Positions 46,178-57,582 of a DNA stretch of 64,000 bases are shown piece after piece. Source of the stretch: Tolypocladium sp. Sup5 PDA-1. Lineage: Eukaryota; Ascomycota; Sordariomycetes; Hypocreales; Ophiocordycipitaceae. Location of the stretch: the NCBI GenBank assembly GCA_000750105.3, contig JPHH03000003.1, positions 124,001-188,000 of the forward strand, written 5' to 3'. The notes under the pieces were generated by a model. It saw only the letters and a program-made list of their open reading frames with translations. It made no database searches and was not told the origin of the DNA. Position numbers and translations under genes: made by a program. Every line of letters starts with the position of its first letter. Within the stretch, counting starts at the first letter, position 1.

Positions 46178-47754
46178 ATGGGCGCCTCCCACATCTTCAC
46201 CCTCCTGAAAGGGGTGATGCCGGGTAACAGCAGCTACCGATACAGCGCCATCCCAGCACCTGCGTCGTCGCAGGCGTATGGCACCCGGCGCCATGTCGAC
46301 GAGCGAGAAAGGCGGATGAGGCTGTTCAAGCTGTCCGCGGGAGGCATGGTGCTGTTTGCCATCTTGGTCGTGGCCGTCTTCTACGGGTACGCCCACCCTA
46401 TTGCCCACCATGACGGGTGTTCACCAACCATCTTCACAGGCAGAGTTCATCGTCAGGGCCCGGGGGATGCGAGGCCTCGGGACAGTGCACCGGCATCTCG
46501 TCGCACACCTGGGGACAGTACTCGCCCTTCTTCTCGGCCCCTTCCGGCATCGACGCATCTACGCCCGCAGGCTGCGAGCTGACGTTTGCCCTCGTCCTCT
46601 CCCGCCCCGGCTCTCGATTCCCGACGGCGAGCAAGACGGTGGCGTACAGGTCGTTGATCGCTCGTATACAGAGCGCGGTGACGCAGCACGGCGCCGGCTA
46701 CGAGTTCCTCAAGGACTACGCATTCGATCTAGGCGCAGACGAGCTCACCCCCTTTGGCGAGAGCGAAATGGTGGATTCTGGCACAGCATTCTATCAGCGC
46801 TACGAGAAGCTCGCAAGGGGCTCCGATCCGTTTGTTCGAGCGTCTGGATCCGACCGCGTCATCATGTCGGCGCAAAACTTCACGCACGGGTTCTACGGAG
46901 CCCAAGGCAAGAGCGGCGCCGACCAGCTCGCAAAGATCCTCGTCGTACCAGAGGGCGCGGGCTTTAACAACACTCTGGACCACGGCGGGTGCCCGGCATT
47001 CGAGGATGGGCCCCGGTCGGGCCTAGGGCATGAGAAGCAGGAGAGGTGGAGGGCAACCTGGGCGACTCCCATCATGAAGAGGCTGAATTGGAAGCTCCCT
47101 GGAGCGAACCTGACGCTCCAAGAGACGGTGTTCATGATGGACCTCTGTCCATTCAACACAGTAGCCACGCCCAACGCCACAAAGTCGGACTTTTGCAGGC
47201 TGTTCTCCCAGGACGAGTGGCGAGGCTACGACTACTTTGAATCGTTGGAGAAATGGTACCGCTATGGTCGCGGCAATCCCCTGGGACCGACGCAAGGGGC
47301 TGGCTATGCCAACGAGCTCATTGCGCGGTTGACGGGCAAAGCGATCGAGGACCACACGTCGACCAACTCGACGCTCGACTCGTCGCCCAAGACGTTTCCT
47401 CTCGACAGAAAGCTGTACGCAGACTTTAGCCACGACAACTCCATGACGTCTGCGTACGCCGCGCTGGGGCTGTACAACAGGACAGACGACCTGCCCATCA
47501 CACACAAGTTGTCGCCATACAAGACGCATGGGTTCTCTGCGTCGTGGACGGTTCCCTTTGCGGGACGCATGTACGTGGAGAAGATGCAGTGCGGCAAGGG
47601 CGAGGAGGAGCTGGTGAGGATCCTCGTCAACGACCGTGTGGTGTCTCTGCAAGGCTGCGGTGCGGACGAACTGGGACGGTGCAGGCTCGGCGACTTTATT
47701 GCGAGCTTGTCCTTTGCGAGGGCTGGCGGGCTGTGGAATACGTGCTTTACGTGA
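46178..47754 (+). CDS. Membrane-anchored phytase-like histidine-acid phosphatase with altered active site
   Basis: Exons 46178-46386 and 46440-47754 give 507 residues. The N-terminus is cytosolic-looking and ends in a basic patch before one hydrophobic helix (GGMVLFAILVVAVFYG, about 55-70), the form of a type II membrane protein and not a secreted phytase. The rest follows PhyA closely: HTWGQYSPFFS, LGADELTPFGESEMVDSG, RASGSDRVIMSAQNF, FNNTLDHGGCP, NPLGPTQGAGYANELIARLTG, DHTSTNSTLDS, FSHDNSM (the HD acid-base motif) and LGRCRLGDF, with the cysteines of the family. The catalytic RHGxRxP motif, however, reads RPGSRFP: residue 126 (codon 46606-46608, CCC) is Pro in place of the nucleophilic His. 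Known chemistry needs that His, so this is probably inactive or has another role unless the base is an error. Confidence 0.9.
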
Positions 47755-48605
47755 ATGCATGCGTACAAAGGAAACACATGTTGATGCCCGAAACGATTCT
47801 ATATATACGGCGATGGCGTTTGTGCCAAGCAACGTACCATGAGACGCAAATAGAGCGTCTTGAGAACAACGAGCTCGAGCAGGGAGCGATGGTGATGCTA
47901 ACGGGCTGCTCGTAACCCATGGCCGGTCAGATCTTCTTATGCTGGTGCCTTGCCAACCTGCCTCGCGGCCGACACGTCATGGTAGCGGCTCGTGGCGGTG
48001 GTTGCCTTGGTACTCGTCGTTTGCTGCCGCTACGTAATTACTGGATGGCTTCCATGCCATGTAGAATTGAAAACAGCCAACTTGCCTGGGGAGGCCAATA
48101 GTGCGTGTAAACGTAGCCCGTCTTCAACGGGCCAGAGAAGGGAGGCTGTTGAAACGACGAGTACGAAGGAAATGCAAGCCCAGTGGCAGATGCATGATGA
48201 CAGGACAACAAGGCACGGGCCAGGCAGCCAGTCCATTTAGCCACCTGCGCTGAAAGCCCGTAAATAGGTGCCTTCAGTTGGTGGCTGCAGGCTCTGCGCT
48301 GGCCACTAATAGTAACAAGCCGCCCGCCTACCTCAGAGGTAGCTAACTAAGGTATTCGTAGGTACCTGGAACAGAGACCGTGTCGACGCCAGTACTTAGG
48401 CCTAGTCCGTACCCTCCGTCTCACTCTCACGCGGTCGCAGACACCTCCAAACAGCCTCCTGTCGCAACTGCATCTACTCTACATCTCCCGCATGCCATCA
48501 TCTCGCTGCCTCGCTTCGCTCTCGACCTCGGCCGCAACCCTGATGCTCAGTCTGCATCGCGCGACCGCTTCCGTATCGGCCCCAACCTAGAGCGAACCGC
48601 ACATC
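47755..48605. other. Intergenic region
   Basis: About 0.85 kb between genes on the same strand. No conserved frame is seen. The part after 48400 is C/T-rich and likely the leader of the next gene. Confidence 0.5.
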
Positions 48606-49453
48606 ATGGTGTCCACGGCTGGAGGCATCGTCATTGCCATCGTGGTGCTGCTCGTCGCAGCAGCCGGCGGCTGGGTCGCCTTTACCCAACTGCGCGCGCG
48701 CAGGCTCGGCGTAAGTCTCCCCTCTCTGTCCTCTGCTCTAGCTGCTCCGTACGGCTTCGCCTTTCCCCAGAGGCTGCGCCGTGTTGTTTGCTTTTGCGCG
48801 ATGAAGGGCGCTGGCTAACTGGATGCCTTCCGCAGCTGCCACCACCGAGCGCGTCCTCCTACCTGCCCTGGCGGCATTCAGAACCCAACGCATACGGCCC
48901 TCCGCGGCCAGCGCCCGGCGGCATCGTCGGCTGGGTCAACGACCGAGTGCGCAAGTTCAAGAACCGCAACAATCGCTCCGCCGGCGGCGCCTACGAGCAG
49001 CCTCTGCAGGCCGGCGGCGCGACCCGCGGCGCGACCCGCGGCGGACGTCGCGGCTTCGGGCCCCTGGATCCAGATGAGGCGTGGGATGCGCGCGTCGGCC
49101 ACGAGGCGGACGGCTACGGCTACTACGAGGAGCAGGAGCTCAGCGGCACGGGCGCCGCACGCAGCACTGAGTACGCCGGCGGCAGCGGCGGGAGCTACGA
49201 CATGAACCTGGGTGGGGCGCCCGCGGCCGACTACGGCTCGGAGGAGAGAGGGCGCCCGACGACGCGGAGTCCCGGCGGCGTGGTCACGGGGCAGAAGAAC
49301 CCGTTCGACGACGATGGCGAGGCGAGTCTGCGCGGAGTGAGCCCCCGGCCGATCGACACGGCGGCGGCGCAGAAGCACAAGCCGAAGGGAGATCCGGACA
49401 GCGCCGGGAGCAGCCCTACCGAGAGGAGATCTGCCTTCAGGGAGAACGTATGA
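48606..49453 (+). CDS. Small single-pass membrane protein with glycine-rich polar tail
   Basis: Exons 48606-48710 and 48836-49453 give 240 residues. The first exon codes a near-perfect N-terminal helix (VSTAGGIVIAIVVLLVAAAGGWVAFTQLRARRLG) with positive residues after it, so the tail probably faces the cytosol. The tail has PPPSASSYLPW, a basic helix (GWVNDRVRKFKNRNNRSAGGAYEQ) and a long disordered Gly/Ser/Asp part ending in KNPFDDDGEASLRGVSPRP; NPF is a known EH-domain ligand, so endocytic sorting is possible (inference). I do not recognise an enzyme. The 125-bp intron lies exactly between membrane helix and tail and is in phase 0. Confidence 0.75.
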
Positions 49454-50609
49454 GAGCAAACAAGCGTTGGAGGACGAGGGATAGGATGTGGGAATGGGTG
49501 GGAAGCTTCGCTGGCACGAATTGAGCTCCCTGGGGGAATCGGGGGCATGGCTACCGGGAAGACGCACACGTACGCGGGAATAGGCATTGCTGCGGATATG
49601 GCTGTATTCCTGTATTCCTCGTTTGCTGCATGGAACCGACCTCCCACTGCGCGGCTGAAGGGTCTATCATATGGAATGAAACGAAGCGTGTCCCGCCGGG
49701 TCGAGGATGCTGTTGTATGCTGTTGTATGCTGTTGTATGCTGTTGTATGGTATTCGTCGCTCAGGACGCGGATGGACTGGAGTTTCTTGGTTGGGTTGGG
49801 CATGGAGGACCTGCCTGTCACTGTGTCTGTTTACAGTACATATTGAATCTTGGACCAAACTACGGAGCCAATCGCATAAAGTGTCAGGAGCAGCGAAATG
49901 CCAGTCCAGAATTGCGATGACTGGAAGTTCCTTGTCTGGAGTCTCTGGACCCTGGCAAGCCTGGAGGGCATGTCGCGGCCCCACGTGGGCGTCATCGTCA
50001 ATTCATGGGGAAATGGAGCCTGCACGGTGCAGTCTAGGTGCGCAGATGGTGCAAAGGTCCAGATGCATCTACTCTACGAGTACGGCGCACCGGCCTGGCC
50101 GCCTGCGCTTGTCCTTGACTTGTGCTCTCGAGTTCAGTTCGTCTTCTATACCATATTCCCGCGGCCTCCTTTGTCTTCATTGGCTTTGTCGAGGAAAGCG
50201 ATCCTCTTGCCTGCTCTTTGCGATACTGAAGGCGTTAATCTTGGTATATCCTTCCGCTGTGCGCTCTGTGTTACCAGGCACGCTTTCACCGTCTCGGACT
50301 AATAAGCCAAGTAATAAGCCTCCCTTGCCTCCACCGCAACTGTTCATGCCCTGCACTAGCAAGACTAGGCAAGGACCTTGGCCCAGTTCACCAGCTGTGC
50401 CGACGTTGGCACCGGCTTCTACTACGGTTACGGGTATTTTTTTATAATGAGATGGAGCACCCCGCCGCCGCTGCCCCTCGCTCCAAGCCTCTCCATCCAA
50501 CCTGCAACTCCATCGACAGCAGCATTGCCGGTCCGCTCCTACGCCAACGAGAAGAAGCAATCGACAGGATCGATCCTCAGAGACTCAATCGCTCGACGAA
50601 GCAGCAGCC
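49454..50609. other. 1.2 kb intergenic region with a minisatellite
   Basis: It contains a 10-bp tandem repeat (49711-49750). Frames of up to 246 codons overlap it but start inside the repeat and show no conserved motif. A CTACGAGTACGG motif lies at 50076-50087. The last 100 bp are probably the leader of the IMPase gene. Confidence 0.5.
49711..49750. repeat. 10-bp minisatellite (TGTTGTATGC)
   Basis: Four head-to-tail copies; only the last base of the last copy differs. It lies 258 bp after the stop codon of the single-pass membrane protein. Confidence 0.9.
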
Positions 50610-51668
50610 ATGGCGGACCTCGACCTTCAGGCCGTCCACGATGTGATGGTGGCGGTGGCCTACGAGGCTGGACACATGATTCTCGCGGCCAACCCAGCCG
50701 ACATTGATACGGGCACCAAGCTCAACTGTATGTACCTGAATGGGCCAATTCAGCCATGTCCTGCTTTAAGAGACACCTCTGAAGCAACGCTAAGAGGTCA
50801 ACGGTTCAATGCTAACATATGCAACCCTGGCAGCCGTCGACATCGTCACCGAGGTGGACAAAGGCGTCGAGAAGATGGTCTCGACACGCCTCTCGGCCGC
50901 CTTCCCCTCCGTTGCCTTCATGGGCGAGGAGACGTACAAGCCCGGCGTGAGGCTTGGCCCAGAGCCCACCTTTGTCGTGGACCCGATTGACGGTACGTGG
51001 CAGTACCATTGATTGCCAGCGAGGCTGTAGCACCTACTGACGCTGCGACAGGCACCATCAACTTTGTCCACTCGCTGCCAAGCGCCTGCATCTCGCTGGG
51101 CCTCGCCGTCGACCGCGCCCCCGCCGTTGGCGTCATCTACAACCCCTGGCAGGACCTCCTCTTCACCGCCGTCAAGGGCCGCGGGGCCTACATGACGCGC
51201 CTGAAGGGCACAGCCCCCCAGAAGCTGCCGCTGGCCAAGGGCCCCCGGCCGCTCGAGGGCCTCGGGACGTCGCTCGTGGGCGTCGAGTGGGGTTCCGGCC
51301 GAGACGGGCCCAACTTCGAGCTCAAGACGGAGGTGTTCAAGAAGCTGGCGGGAAGCAAGGAGATTGGGGGTTCGATGGTGCATTCGCTGCGATCCATGGG
51401 CTCGGCTGCGCTTAACTTGGCGGCCGTGGCCGCGGGCCAGCTGGATGCCTACTGGGAGGGCGGCTGCTGGGCGTGGGACGTCTGCGCCGGCTGGTGCATC
51501 CTCAACGAGGCAGGGGGCAGGATGGTGAGCGGCAACCCGGGCGACTGGGACCCGGCGCTCGAGGGCAGGGTGTACCTGGCCGTGAGGGGCGCGCCGAGTG
51601 GACAAAAGGAGCTCGTGGAGGAGTTTTGGGAGGTCATTGGAGACCGAAAGATGGACTATTCGGTCTAG
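50610..51668 (+). CDS. Inositol monophosphatase family enzyme
   Basis: Exons 50610-50727, 50834-50992 and 51052-51668 give 297 residues. The three metal-binding signatures are all present: the GEET motif in FMGEETYKPG, DPIDGTINFVHS and WDVCAGWCILNEAGG; intron 2 splits the DPIDG/GT codon. VDIVTEVDKGVEKMV precedes them as in the family. Known members hydrolyse inositol-1-phosphate with Mg2+ and are inhibited by lithium; QutG-like relatives sit in quinate gene clusters, but none of those genes is near here. The length is standard and no targeting signal is visible, so it should be cytosolic. The start at 50610 (CAGCCATGG) has a good context. Confidence 0.93.
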
Positions 51669-51795
51669 GGGGCTGGCAGCGGATGGGGCAGTCAACCGCG
51701 TCATCGAGAGACGGCTTTGGTTTACACGATAGATATAGAACGACCAACTAGACACCTTAATGTGCTGATGAGCGATATATGACTGAAGAATGAAC

Positions 51796-51836
<41 letters not shown>

Positions 51837-52025
51837 AAACATTCAACTTGTTCATCATTATTCTTTTGGTCATCTTGTGACGTGTATTCTTCTGAGCTGA
51901 GAATCCCCTTCCCCGGTGGTCTAAATGGGAGCCATGGCTCCTCTTGTGATCACTCTCGGGCATAATTTCACAACGCCAACTTCTCCCGTGGTTATGCTAG
52001 ATGCTGCTTTTGTTATTTTTCATGC
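51669..52025. other. Convergent intergenic region with a homopolymer cluster
   Basis: 357 bp between the IMPase and MFS stop codons. Its only notable element is the C9-T26-A10 run at 51795-51839. Confidence 0.6.
51795..51839. repeat. C9-T26-A10 homopolymer run
   Basis: Nine C, then 26 T, then 10 A directly joined. The T/A part can fold back as a hairpin and could act as a terminator-like signal between convergent genes, or mark a retroposed poly(A) tail. Length is sensitive to sequencing error. Confidence 0.85.
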
Positions 52026-53834
52026 TCATGCACTAAACTTGCTGTTGGCCCTCAACTTGGCGCCATACTTCCACAGCAAAAAGGGGCTCGGCCAGCCGAT
52101 GATGACCGCACACGCCGCCAGCACCGTGCCCCCCTTGCCGTACCCCAGGGTAGCGTACATGTACGGCGCGAATAGCGGGAATCCAAAGCCCGCGAGGCTG
52201 CGCAGCACCGTCATGGCGCCGACGGCGCTGGCCGCGTACCGCGGGTACGAGTCCACCATGTAGCCCTGCACGCACTGGAAGCCGACGATGGTGCCGGCGG
52301 CGTAGACGGCCGCGCCGATGTTGGGCCCGATCCAGTGGGTGCGAGCCTCGGCGGTCCACGAGTAGATGAGCAGGCCGACGGGCACTAGGATGGCGCCAGG
52401 GATCATCATGGGGACACGGAACTCGGGGCGGCCGGGCCCGCCGTCGGGCACGTAGCGGCGCTTGAGGGCGGCGTAGATGCGGTCCTGCAGCGGCGCGCAG
52501 AGCTGCGCGCCGAGGAAGAAGCCGATGCCGAGGGAGAGGTAGTTGAGCCCCTGGATCCCGGGGGACTCGTGGTACTCGACGGACCAGAGCGTCGGGAAGG
52601 TCGAGAGCACGAGGTAGATCATGCCGTAGAGGTACATCATGTACAGGGACATGACCTGGACGATGGGCTGTGTCGCGAGCATGCGGAAGGGCCGCGTGAG
52701 GGCGATGGCCAGCGTCTGCGCGAGGGTGCGCTCCGGGTGGTCGTACTCTGTGCGCAGGGCCGCGTTGCCCGTCTCCTTGATCAGGCGCATCCTCTTGCGG
52801 TGGAGGAGCACGGGGGCATACGTCTCCTGCAGGAAGAACAGCCCGACGGCCTGGATGACGCCGCAGGCGATGGTGGTGCTGTAAAAGACCCATCGCCAGG
52901 TCGTCCGCTCGGCGATCCAGCCGCCAGCGATGGGCCCGACGGCCGGCCCCAGCAGCGGCATGAGCGAGTACACGCTGATGGCCTTGCCGCGCTCCTCGGC
53001 GGTGAAGAGGTCGCTCAGGAGGCCGCCGCCGATGGCCAGGGGCGCGGAGCCGCCAATGCCGGCCATGAACCGGAAGGCGATCATCTGGCCCTCCGTGCGA
53101 GCGAGGCCGCAGCCGAGGTTGAAGAGGAGGAAGACGGCGTTGGAGGACTGGATGACGATGACGCGCCCGTAGAGCTCCGAGAGGGGGCCCCAAAGCAGCG
53201 GGCCGAGGGCATAGGCGGCGACGAAAATGGAGAGGACGAGGGCACGCTCGAGGTCGCTGGTGATGTGGAGGTCCTGCCCGATGGCTTCGAGGCCGGGGGC
53301 TACCATTGACGATGCCACGGGGGAGATGAGGGTGAAGAAGGAGACTAGAGACAGTGTCAGTTTGTCACGTCCTGTTGCTGTAAAATATATTCCCTTTCAG
53401 CAACACATACCGCAAAAGACGGCCGCCCATTTTCTCTTGATGGGCCAGCACTTTGGGTTCTGAGGGTCATCCGGCCCGTCCCACTTCACCAGGTTAGGGT
53501 CCTCTGGATCCGGCGTCGTCGGATTCTCAGAGAGCTTTTCCTGTGCCAGTTCGAGATCCCTCTGGTTTTGAATACCGTCTCTCACTTCTGAGACGGTCCT
53601 CGACAGGGGCCTTCCTGACCTCGTTGAGCCAACACGGGCCAGGGGGACTCTGCGCTGACGATGGTCTGACGAGCCGTCATCACTTCCCTCCGAGTCCGTC
53701 AAAGATGCCGGCTTCTCGTGCTTCTCGGGGTCGAACACTGATGCAGAGCCATTGTAGTTGACAGCAGCCGTGCTGGTAGTTGACGCCAGAGCTGGCGTAA
53801 CCTCTGCTTGCTTCTCACTCATATGCTCACCCAT
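52026..53834 (-). CDS. MFS drug/polyamine:H+ antiporter, DHA1 type
   Basis: Exons 53834-53411 and 53344-52026 give 580 residues. The first 130 residues are hydrophilic and acidic and end in the usual NPKCWPIKRKWAAVF lead-in. About twelve transmembrane helices follow. Motif A is GPLSELYGRVIVI, and the motif C region is LGPAVGPIAGGWIAE, the antiporter signature of DHA1 12-helix exporters. The sequence resembles the fungal Tpo1/CaeA-like group that removes drugs or polyamines; the substrate cannot be read from sequence. Two in-frame ATGs (53834 and 53822) are possible starts. The single intron lies just after the first residues of helix 1. No secondary-metabolite genes lie nearby, so it is probably not cluster-bound. 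Confidence 0.9.
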
Positions 53835-54765
53835 CGTTATGACTTCGCCAGATGTCTGAGATGTGATCCCAGAATGTTCATGGCATTAAAGGGGGAAAAC
53901 CCGAGTTTTTGAAAAGCTGCTCCCTCGTAGAAGACGTTATGAAGTGGTCACTTGAGCGCTGTGGGTGGACTTGGACTTGTAGGAGCCCAGCTTAACTCCG
54001 GGACTTGCTGGTGAGACTTGTATGCAACGCCACTCTGGCGGCGACAGTGGAGGGGGGGAAAAAGAGAATGAATATAAACGGAGTTAAGAAAGAAGAACTG
54101 CAAGAGAATGAAAAAAAGCATTAATACCTAAAGATAAAAAAAACTGCCCTGCCTGGGCGTTGCATCGGGTATTCATCCCGTAAAAACGAGAGCCGCTGGC
54201 CAGGGACGGCAGGTCGGCGTGGATCCGGGGGCAGCTAGTTGCCGAAACGGCTCCGTCAGTGTTGCTCTGTGGCAATGACGGCTACAACGGCCGGGTGCTA
54301 GCTGTTTGCAGGCCTGTTATGGCATAAATGTACTGCTGCGCCCGTCTTATCAGCGATGCGAGTGGTGGATGGCATTTTGCCACGGCAACTCCACGGGATC
54401 CGTGAATGAACCGTCGAGGGCTACCAGGCCGCCGTTCTGGCTAACCCTCACACCGTGGCTTTCGACTGCCGACCAACGACTCCGAAAACCACTTGACGTC
54501 GTGTCGACGCACGTTGCTGCATCCGGCTCCGGTGGCCTTGGTTTGACGGTCGTTTTCTATTGATAACGAAAGCTAGCAACGGCCCGCTCTGGGGAGCCAA
54601 CGACTAAAAGCGTTGCGAGATGCTTCCGATGCTTCCTGCGAAAGCGCATTCATGTATCCGCGGAATCCCACCGTACGCAAGGCCACCCGAGCCTTCATGA
54701 AATGTTGTTGTTTCGGTTCCTTGCAAAGACAATCACCAACGCCCTAGATGTGTCCCTCCAGATCC
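53835..54765. other. Intergenic region, MFS 5' / La 3'
   Basis: About 0.9 kb. The part near the transporter has A/G-rich stretches (54048-54140). No conserved frame and no repeat beyond short purine runs. Confidence 0.5.
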
Positions 54766-56157
54766 CTACGACGCCTCAGCCTTGGTTTCCCCCTTGGTAT
54801 CAACCTTCTTCGCAGCCGGAGCACCCTCTCCAGCACCATCTCCGTCGCGAGACCGCTTGCCATTTGTAGTCGTCTCCTCCGCAGTCGATTGGATGCGAGG
54901 CTTGAAACTAGCAAAGTGTTAGTTGGACCATCAAGACACAGGGCGCAGCTTGACAAGGTCAAAGTCGGGTCAACGTACTCGTTGCCATTGTCCCGGCGAT
55001 CACCACCATTGTCCCGGCGGTTGTCTCTATCCCTGCCGCCGCCATCGCGGCCACCACGGCCACGACCACCGCCTCGTCCCCGGCCTCGGAATCCACGGCC
55101 ACGGCCGCCACCGCGGCGGTCCTGGAAGCCGTGCTTCTGGTCGTTGTCGCGTCGCTTCTTCCAGTCGTCGGAATCACCGCGGTTGCCCCGATGATCTCTG
55201 TCCTTGGCTCCCTTCTTGTTGGCGTCTCTCCCCTCAAAAAATTTCTTCTGCGACTGGCTGTTGGGCTCCAGCTTTCCCTGGCGAATGAGTTCGCTCTTCT
55301 CGTCGCAGTAGGCTCGCTTGGACATAATCTTGAGCTCATGTCCCTTGTAGGTAGGCGCTGGGTCCGTCTCGATGAACCTCTTGGCAGTCTCTTCATCCGG
55401 GAAAGTGGCGAAGACGGAACCCTTGAAGAGTCCCTCGTTTGTTCGACGCAGCTTGAGGCCCTCGATCTCGCCAAACTTGGCGAAAAAGCTCTCGAGGTCG
55501 AACTGCGTGTCAGGGTTCTCGTCGCCGAAGCCCTTGACGTAGACAGTGGCGGCCTCAACCTTGACTCTGTTTTCGCCCATCGGCTTGTAGGGAACCTTGC
55601 GTTTGACAACCTCCTCACCTTCCTCCCCTGACACCTCGAGGAACTGGCTGTCACGCAGGGCTGCAACCACAGAGCTGTAGGGTTGGAAGACGCGCATGCG
55701 CTTGAAGGAGTGGATTTTCGTGATGGCCATGGGCTTGTTTGAGGTTCCTTCGCAGGTTTCCCACATGAACTTATCCTGGGGGAAGTTCCAGTCTCCAAAG
55801 TAAAACTCAACCTTTGCGACAAACACTGTTAGTCACGAGTTCATCGAGCGTGCTGGTAAGTATTATTACCTGCTTGCGAATGATCTCTGGGTCATCCGTC
55901 ACCTCGCGGGTGCTAGGATCGAACTTGACGTTTTTGCGGTGGTTGTCATGGTCGATCTTGGCGGTCGTCTTGAGAAGCTTGGTGTCATCTTCATTCGTGG
56001 CTGGCTTCTTCTCTGCAGCCTCGGGCTTCTCCTCCTCAGCCTGGGGCTTCTCCTCCGCGGCCTGCGGCTTCTCCTCCACAGCCTGCGGCTGCTCCTCCAC
56101 GACCTGAGGGGCCGGAGCAGCCTCCGCAGGCTTGGTTGCGGCGTCCGTCTCGCTCAT
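54766..56157 (-). CDS. La protein (La motif + RRM), RNA 3'-end chaperone
   Basis: Exons 56157-55870, 55811-54979 and 54907-54766 give 420 residues. An acidic N-terminus has repeated EEKPQA units. The La motif begins at about residue 82 (EIIRKQVEFYFGDWNFPQDKFMWE) and is interrupted by intron 1 after KQ. It runs through ITKIHSFKRMRVF. An RRM follows (ATVYVKGFGDENPDTQFDLESFFAKFGEIEGLKLRR; FKGSVFATFPDEETAKRFIE). The C-terminus is an unusually long RG/RGG run (GRGRGFRGRGRGGGRGRGGRD) and a basic tail (KRSRDGDG, PAAKKVDTKG) that may be a nuclear signal. Known La proteins bind the UUU-OH end of new Pol III transcripts and help tRNA folding. All phases agree. Confidence 0.93.
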
Positions 56158-57582
56158 TTTGACGTCGCACAACAATTCCGACGTCGAATATTGCTTGCGA
56201 TCGCGCGACACTCGTTTGCGGGTTGAAATGCGAGGTTGAGAAGCACTGAGCGTTGGCGGAAAGAATGAGCAGCTGTCACAAGAATAATAGAGACGGCGGG
56301 GCTGGGACAAGAGTCACCGGTGAAGCGCCAACGCGCCCCGGTAGCCCGCCGAGTGATGCATCTTACCTGTAGGCAGCGACGTTCTCTATCGAAACACAGG
56401 TCTCGAAAACGCAAATTGGTGAATTGAAAGGTGCAACCTCGCTGTCGTTGCCTCTTGACTTGATGCGGATGAGAAAAGACGGTAAATTCTGCCGCGACGG
56501 AAAATGGTTAGAAAATCTCAGTGGACTCACCGCCCGCAGCCCAGCCCCACCATTCTCCAGCACCCCACCAGGTGGTACTTTCGTGCAGCAGGCGGTTGCA
56601 TGCTCGGCAAGGTACCCAACTGCTCTCAGTGGGCTAACCTGTTGGAACTACCTTTACCTACGGAGTACGGAGTACGAATACCAGACAGAGTATGAGGTTA
56701 TGCCACTGACGGGTTCAAGGGTGCTGTGGCTGTCGTTGCCCGCTGCCATCCAGATCCCATCTGCTCTGGCCTGGCTGCAAGCGGTCTACGAAAAATGCCA
56801 AAGGGACAAGGAAAACTCGATACCGTGTGAGCGCCCAGACTGAATGGGTTCCTTTGGCACCTTTCATTGCTATTGTACGGAGTACGCACGCGACACCTGC
56901 TAATGGTTCGTGCAAACGGCGACCGAGGGTCGGTCTTCCACTTACATGGGAAATATGCACAGTGGCCCAGGGCCTGAGCCGCAGCGGACCATCTGCAGGA
57001 ACTCAAGCCCAAGCCTGCGTGCAGCGATTTGCACCCAGTTGGGCTTGGCTGCATTCGTTTACTTGGAGCCCCGACTTGGGATGTAACCAATCAATAAGGA
57101 AGTCATCTGGGTCTAGAAGCGCCCGATCAGCAGCTAATGGACCCTGATGGTATTGAAGTCCCAATTTCGCCCGTGAGCGGCGCTGTTATGTACTCGTATG
57201 TCGATACTCCCCAGCCCGAAAATTGGCCTAGATCGGCCGGGTACCAGCTTATCGACAGCCCAACAAAGCTTCATAAACTGCCCATCAAAACTTGCCGACA
57301 AAGCCTGAATGACATAAGCGAATCGAGAAGGAGCTGCCTCTAGTGTAGCTGCTAAGCGCAACCTCACAATCGGGTCTCGATCTCGACATGTGAAGCCGTC
57401 TCTCCTCCTACTTTATTCCCTTGCATTCCGCCAGCATCTTGCGATGCCCGCCCTAGCCGCCGCACAGTGACGGCCACAGCTGCACTTGGTTGTCGACCGA
57501 GCAGGAATCTTGCTTTACTTCGATTCGGCCAGTGGTACATAACGGCATGATGCTGTAAGCTGGACGCAAGATCCCAACGACA
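56158..57582. other. 1.4 kb divergent intergenic region, La / phospholipase
   Basis: No convincing gene. Two motif clusters are present (ACGGAGTACGGAGTACG at 56660-56676, and GTACGGAGTACG at 56876-56887). It should contain both promoters. Confidence 0.5.

Noticed and set aside
49707..50447. 246-codon frame after the single-pass membrane protein
   Set aside because: It begins inside the 10-bp minisatellite, has no conserved motif and overlaps equally long frames.
52033..53193. 386-codon frame on the same strand as the MFS gene in another frame
   Set aside because: Arg/Pro/Ala-rich off-frame reading of the transporter; the transporter frame has the motifs and helices.
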